Shown here: positions 3,907 through 6,216 of the stretch, one piece after another
Numbering within the stretch: the first letter of the stretch is position 1
Layout of the letters: each line of letters opens with the position of its first letter
Assembly (NCBI GenBank): GCA_035528905.1
Contig: DATKXU010000104.1
Span: 1-6,216, forward strand
Length of the DNA stretch: 6,216 nucleotides
Reading direction: 5' to 3'
DNA from: DATKXU01 sp035528905
GTDB taxonomy: Bacteria; Armatimonadota; UBA5829; DTJY01
Made by a program: the position numbers and the translations under genes
The notes under the pieces: model-generated
Told to the model about the DNA's origin: nothing
Database searches by the model: none
The model's input: the letters and a program-made list of their open reading frames with translations, nothing else

Positions 3907-6216
3907 ATGAGTTCCCGATCACTCAAGACGTTTGCTGTCGTCTGCCAGACGATATTGCTCTTGCTCGCCCTTGCCGCGGCGGTCATGGCTCAGTCACCTC
4001 AGCCCTCACTCGCGCCTGTGAACCCGGCGTTCGCCAACTACTTCCAGCGGAAATCCATGGGCTTGGTACCCGGAACGACCGACTCAGGATACCCGTTGAG
4101 ATATGTCCCGCCGCCGGTTGATCTGTCTCAGGTGCAGGCGCCAAAGACTCTCCAGTACCAGTTGCTCACGCTTCCCACCTCCTTCGATCTCCGAACTCAG
4201 GGGAAGCTGACCCCGATCAGAAATCAGGGCAACTGCGGGTCTTGCTGGGCCTTCGCAAGCTACGGATCGCTTGAGTCGAATCTGATGCCCGGCGAATCGC
4301 TTAACTTCTCAGAAAACCACCTGAAGAACACCCATGGATTCGACATCAGTTGCTGTGATGGCGGCAATAGCTTCATGACGTCGGCCTATGTCGCTCGATG
4401 GAGCGGCCCCACCTACGAGACCGACGATCCCTACAATGTTCTGAATTGCAGCTCTCCAAGCGTCACCGTTCGAAAGCATGTCCAGAACGTGGATTTCATA
4501 CCGGACCGAACCGGCCCCACCGACAATGACCGCATCAAGCAGGCGGTGATGACCTACGGCGCCATGTATACTTCCATGTGGTGGGCAGATGCATACTACA
4601 ACTCGTCGCAGTATGCCTACTACTACAGCGGCGGAGGCTATAGCAACCATGCGGTGGGCATTGTCGGGTGGGACGACGATTTCGACAAGAACAAGTTCGC
4701 GACGACTCCTCCCGCGAATGGGGCTTTCATCGTCAGGAATAGCTGGGGAACCGGCTGGGGCCAGGCCGGCTATTTCTACGTCTCCTACTATGACTCCAAC
4801 TTCGGCAAGGAGAATGCGCTCTTCAGGGTCACCGAGCTGACGGACAACTACGACCATATCTACCAGTACGATCCTCTTGGATGGGTGAACAGCCTCGGCT
4901 ATGGAAGCAACACGGCCTGGTTCGCAAACGTATTCACCGCAAGTCAGAACGAGATGCTGTCTGCCGTCAGCTTCTACGCGGCATCTGTGAGTTCCAGCTA
5001 TGAGATCCGCGTCTACCTCGATCCCACCTCAGGCCCCATCAACCCATCGGGCCCCGTGTTCAGTACAAGTGGAACGATAGCTGAGCCCGGCTATCAGACA
5101 ATACCTATCTCAGGGACCCCGGTCACCGGCGGACAGGATTTCTCTGTTGTGATCATGCTCACAACTCCCGGCTTCATTTATCCTGTTCCTTTGGAGACTC
5201 AATGGGGGGGCTACAGCGGCGGAGCGACAGCTAATGCAGGCGAAAGCTACATAAGCGCATCCGGCGGCTCATGGACCGACCTCACGAGCACTTTAGCGAA
5301 TGCCAACTGCTGCATCAAGGCATTCACCAGTGACAGCATGGGCATAGTCGTCACCCCGCCCGGCGATCTGGCCTCATTTGGGGCGGTTGGCGGTCCGTTT
5401 TCCCCGTCGTCATTGGCTTACACGGTCACCAATACCGGCAGCCTGCCCATTGACTGGACTGCCGGCAAGACTGAGCCGTGGGTAAGCCTGTCATCCACCG
5501 GCGGCTCCCTGGCTGCGGGAGCAGATGCGACGGTTACGGTATCTATTAACTCGCAAGCCGACAGCCTCGACAATGGGGTCTACTCCGATGTCGTGAGCTT
5601 TGTCAATGCCACCAACGGCCAGGGGAACACCACCAGGGGCGTTACTCTCACGGTGAGAGACCCTTGCCTGGAGGTGAGTCCGGCTGAGGACATGACTTCG
5701 TATGGGGAGACGCAAGGTCCCTTCACGCCAGCGAGTACGGTGTATACGCTTACCAATACCGGAGCTTCCACTCTCAACTGGACTGTCGCCAAGGGTCAGA
5801 GTTGGCTGAGCTTATCCCCTGCGACCGGGAGCTTGGGGCCGAACGAAAGCGCGAATGTCACGGTCTCGATCAACTCGGCGGCCGAGGATCTTCCCATCGG
5901 CGACTACTTCGACACGGTCACCTTCACGAACCAAACGAACGGGGCAGGGGACACCAGCAGAGAGGCTCGGCTCACTGTGGGACATAACTACTTTATCGAG
6001 TCGGCGACCTTCGCTTGGGCGGATCCTGGCAGCTCGGCGCTTAGCCTCGGTGACGATGGGGTGGAGTCATATCCCATTCCGTTCACATTCTTCTTCTACG
6101 GCCAGCCGCATACTACTCTGTGCATAGGGGCGAACGGCCTTCTGGGATTCAACTCCGCCTTATCTGCTGCCGAGAATACAACCCTTCCCACCACAGCCGC
6201 TCCCAATGATATCGTC
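3907..6216 (+). CDS. Secreted multidomain papain-family (C1) cysteine protease, C-terminus beyond the window
   Basis: The frame is open for 770 codons to the right edge. A Sec signal (residues 1-28, cleavage after VMA) and a short propeptide (about 29-88) precede a C1A peptidase domain (about 89-312). The domain has Gln107 (oxyanion hole), Cys113 in CGSCWAF (nucleophile), His248 in NHAVGIVGWD and Asn278 in NSWGTGWG, so the catalytic set is complete. Cys110 and Cys149/150 (CCDGGN) match positions of papain disulphides. Residues of about 315-477 are the lectin-like domain often attached to prokaryotic C1 peptidases (DHIYQYDPLGW, 318-328). Two BACON-like beta-sandwich repeats follow (481-583 and 589-691). 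From about 694 another beta-rich domain starts, with IPFTFFFYG (724-732) and IGANGLLGF (740-748), a pattern found in large secreted bacterial proteins. The enzyme should digest proteins outside the cell, with the C-terminal part binding glycans or extending from the surface. It stands alone on this strand and diverges from the glycosidase operon. Confidence 0.93.
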   Translation, partial: MSSRSLKTFAVVCQTILLLLALAAAVMAQSPQPSLAPVNPAFANYFQRKSMGLVPGTTDSGYPLRYVPPPVDLSQVQAPKTLQYQLLTLPTSFDLRTQGKLTPIRNQGNCGSCWAFASYGSLESNLMPGESLNFSENHLKNTHGFDISCCDGGNSFMTSAYVARWSGPTYETDDPYNVLNCSSPSVTVRKHVQNVDFIPDRTGPTDNDRIKQAVMTYGAMYTSMWWADAYYNSSQYAYYYSGGGYSNHAVGIVGWDDDFDKNKFATTPPANGAFIVRNSWGTGWGQAGYFYVSYYDSNFGKENALFRVTELTDNYDHIYQYDPLGWVNSLGYGSNTAWFANVFTASQNEMLSAVSFYAASVSSSYEIRVYLDPTSGPINPSGPVFSTSGTIAEPGYQTIPISGTPVTGGQDFSVVIMLTTPGFIYPVPLETQWGGYSGGATANAGESYISASGGSWTDLTSTLANANCCIKAFTSDSMGIVVTPPGDLASFGAVGGPFSPSSLAYTVTNTGSLPIDWTAGKTEPWVSLSSTGGSLAAGADATVTVSINSQADSLDNGVYSDVVSFVNATNGQGNTTRGVTLTVRDPCLEVSPAEDMTSYGETQGPFTPASTVYTLTNTGASTLNWTVAKGQSWLSLSPATGSLGPNESANVTVSINSAAEDLPIGDYFDTVTFTNQTNGAGDTSREARLTVGHNYFIESATFAWADPGSSALSLGDDGVESYPIPFTFFFYGQPHTTLCIGANGLLGFNSALSAAENTTLPTTAAPNDIV
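5347..5979 (+). repeat. Tandem BACON-like domain repeat in the protease, 108-residue period
   Basis: Two copies, at 5347-5655 and 5671-5979, encode related beta-sandwich domains 324 bases apart. Matching points include GPF (496-498 and 604-606), TNTG (508-511 and 616-619), W517/W625, W525/W633, TVSIN (544-548 and 652-656) and the final Arg and Val (577/685 and 583/691). All keep a spacing of exactly 108 residues, so no indel separates the copies. The DNA has diverged, with the longest clear identity I noted being ACCAATACCGG. This is therefore an older domain duplication and not a recent sequence repeat. Such domains usually act as spacers or carbohydrate-binding modules in secreted enzymes. 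Confidence 0.8.

Noticed and set aside
3780..4121. Plus-strand frame of 113 codons starting in the intergenic region
   Set aside because: It runs into the protease gene in another frame, across the promoter and signal peptide codons, and lacks any domain.
4309..4857. Minus-strand frame of 182 codons
   Set aside because: It is antisense to the protease catalytic domain, including the codons of His248 and Asn278. Its Val/Ile-rich translation looks like the complement of a constrained gene.
1..6216. tRNA, rRNA, CRISPR, insertion sequence, defence or phage genes
   Set aside because: Both strands are almost fully covered by the four genes described; no terminal inverted repeats, spaced direct repeats or transposase motifs were seen.

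Overview
The window holds two divergently transcribed units that face away from a 180-base intergenic region at about 3727-3906. Both appear to handle extracellular polymers. The organism is a moderately GC-rich bacterium with standard Shine-Dalgarno sites, Sec-type signal peptides and sigma70-like promoters. A GH123/DUF4091-type glycosidase, a GH32 enzyme, a pectate-lyase-3-type beta-helix protein and a large multidomain papain-family protease together recall environmental polysaccharide degraders such as Armatimonadota or the Planctomycetota/Lentisphaerota groups. That placement is an inference from family content and is low confidence.

The minus-strand unit reads from about 3750 down past position 1. 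Gene 1 (3726-1822) is a secreted GH123/DUF4091-type glycoside hydrolase with a C-terminal Ig-like domain. Gene 2 (605-1786, probably from 1819) is a GH32 fructosidase-type enzyme with all three acidic family motifs but no visible signal peptide. Gene 3 (608 to the window edge) is the secreted N-terminal part of a right-handed beta-helix protein of the pectate-lyase-3 type. Only 2 bases separate gene 1 from the likely start of gene 2, and genes 2 and 3 overlap in an ATGA, so this is a tightly coupled operon. A TATAAT box lies just upstream of gene 1.

The plus-strand unit is one gene, from 3907 to the right edge and still open after 770 codons. It encodes a secreted C1 (papain-type) cysteine protease. 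Its layout is signal peptide, short propeptide, catalytic domain, lectin-like domain, two BACON-like beta-sandwich repeats with an exact 108-residue period, and the start of another extracellular beta-sandwich domain. A good promoter (TTGACC, 17 bases, TAAACT) precedes it, and a perfect 6-3-6 inverted repeat covers the -10 box and the predicted transcription start.

The most notable points are the GH32 gene, whose conserved N-terminus continues upstream of its first ATG to an ATC codon just after the previous stop; the palindrome on the protease promoter; the mixed glycosidase operon; and the indel-free domain repeat. I see no mobile element, CRISPR array, RNA gene or defence system. Nothing here is clearly an undescribed system, and the window is best read as ordinary secreted-enzyme genes with a few details worth checking.
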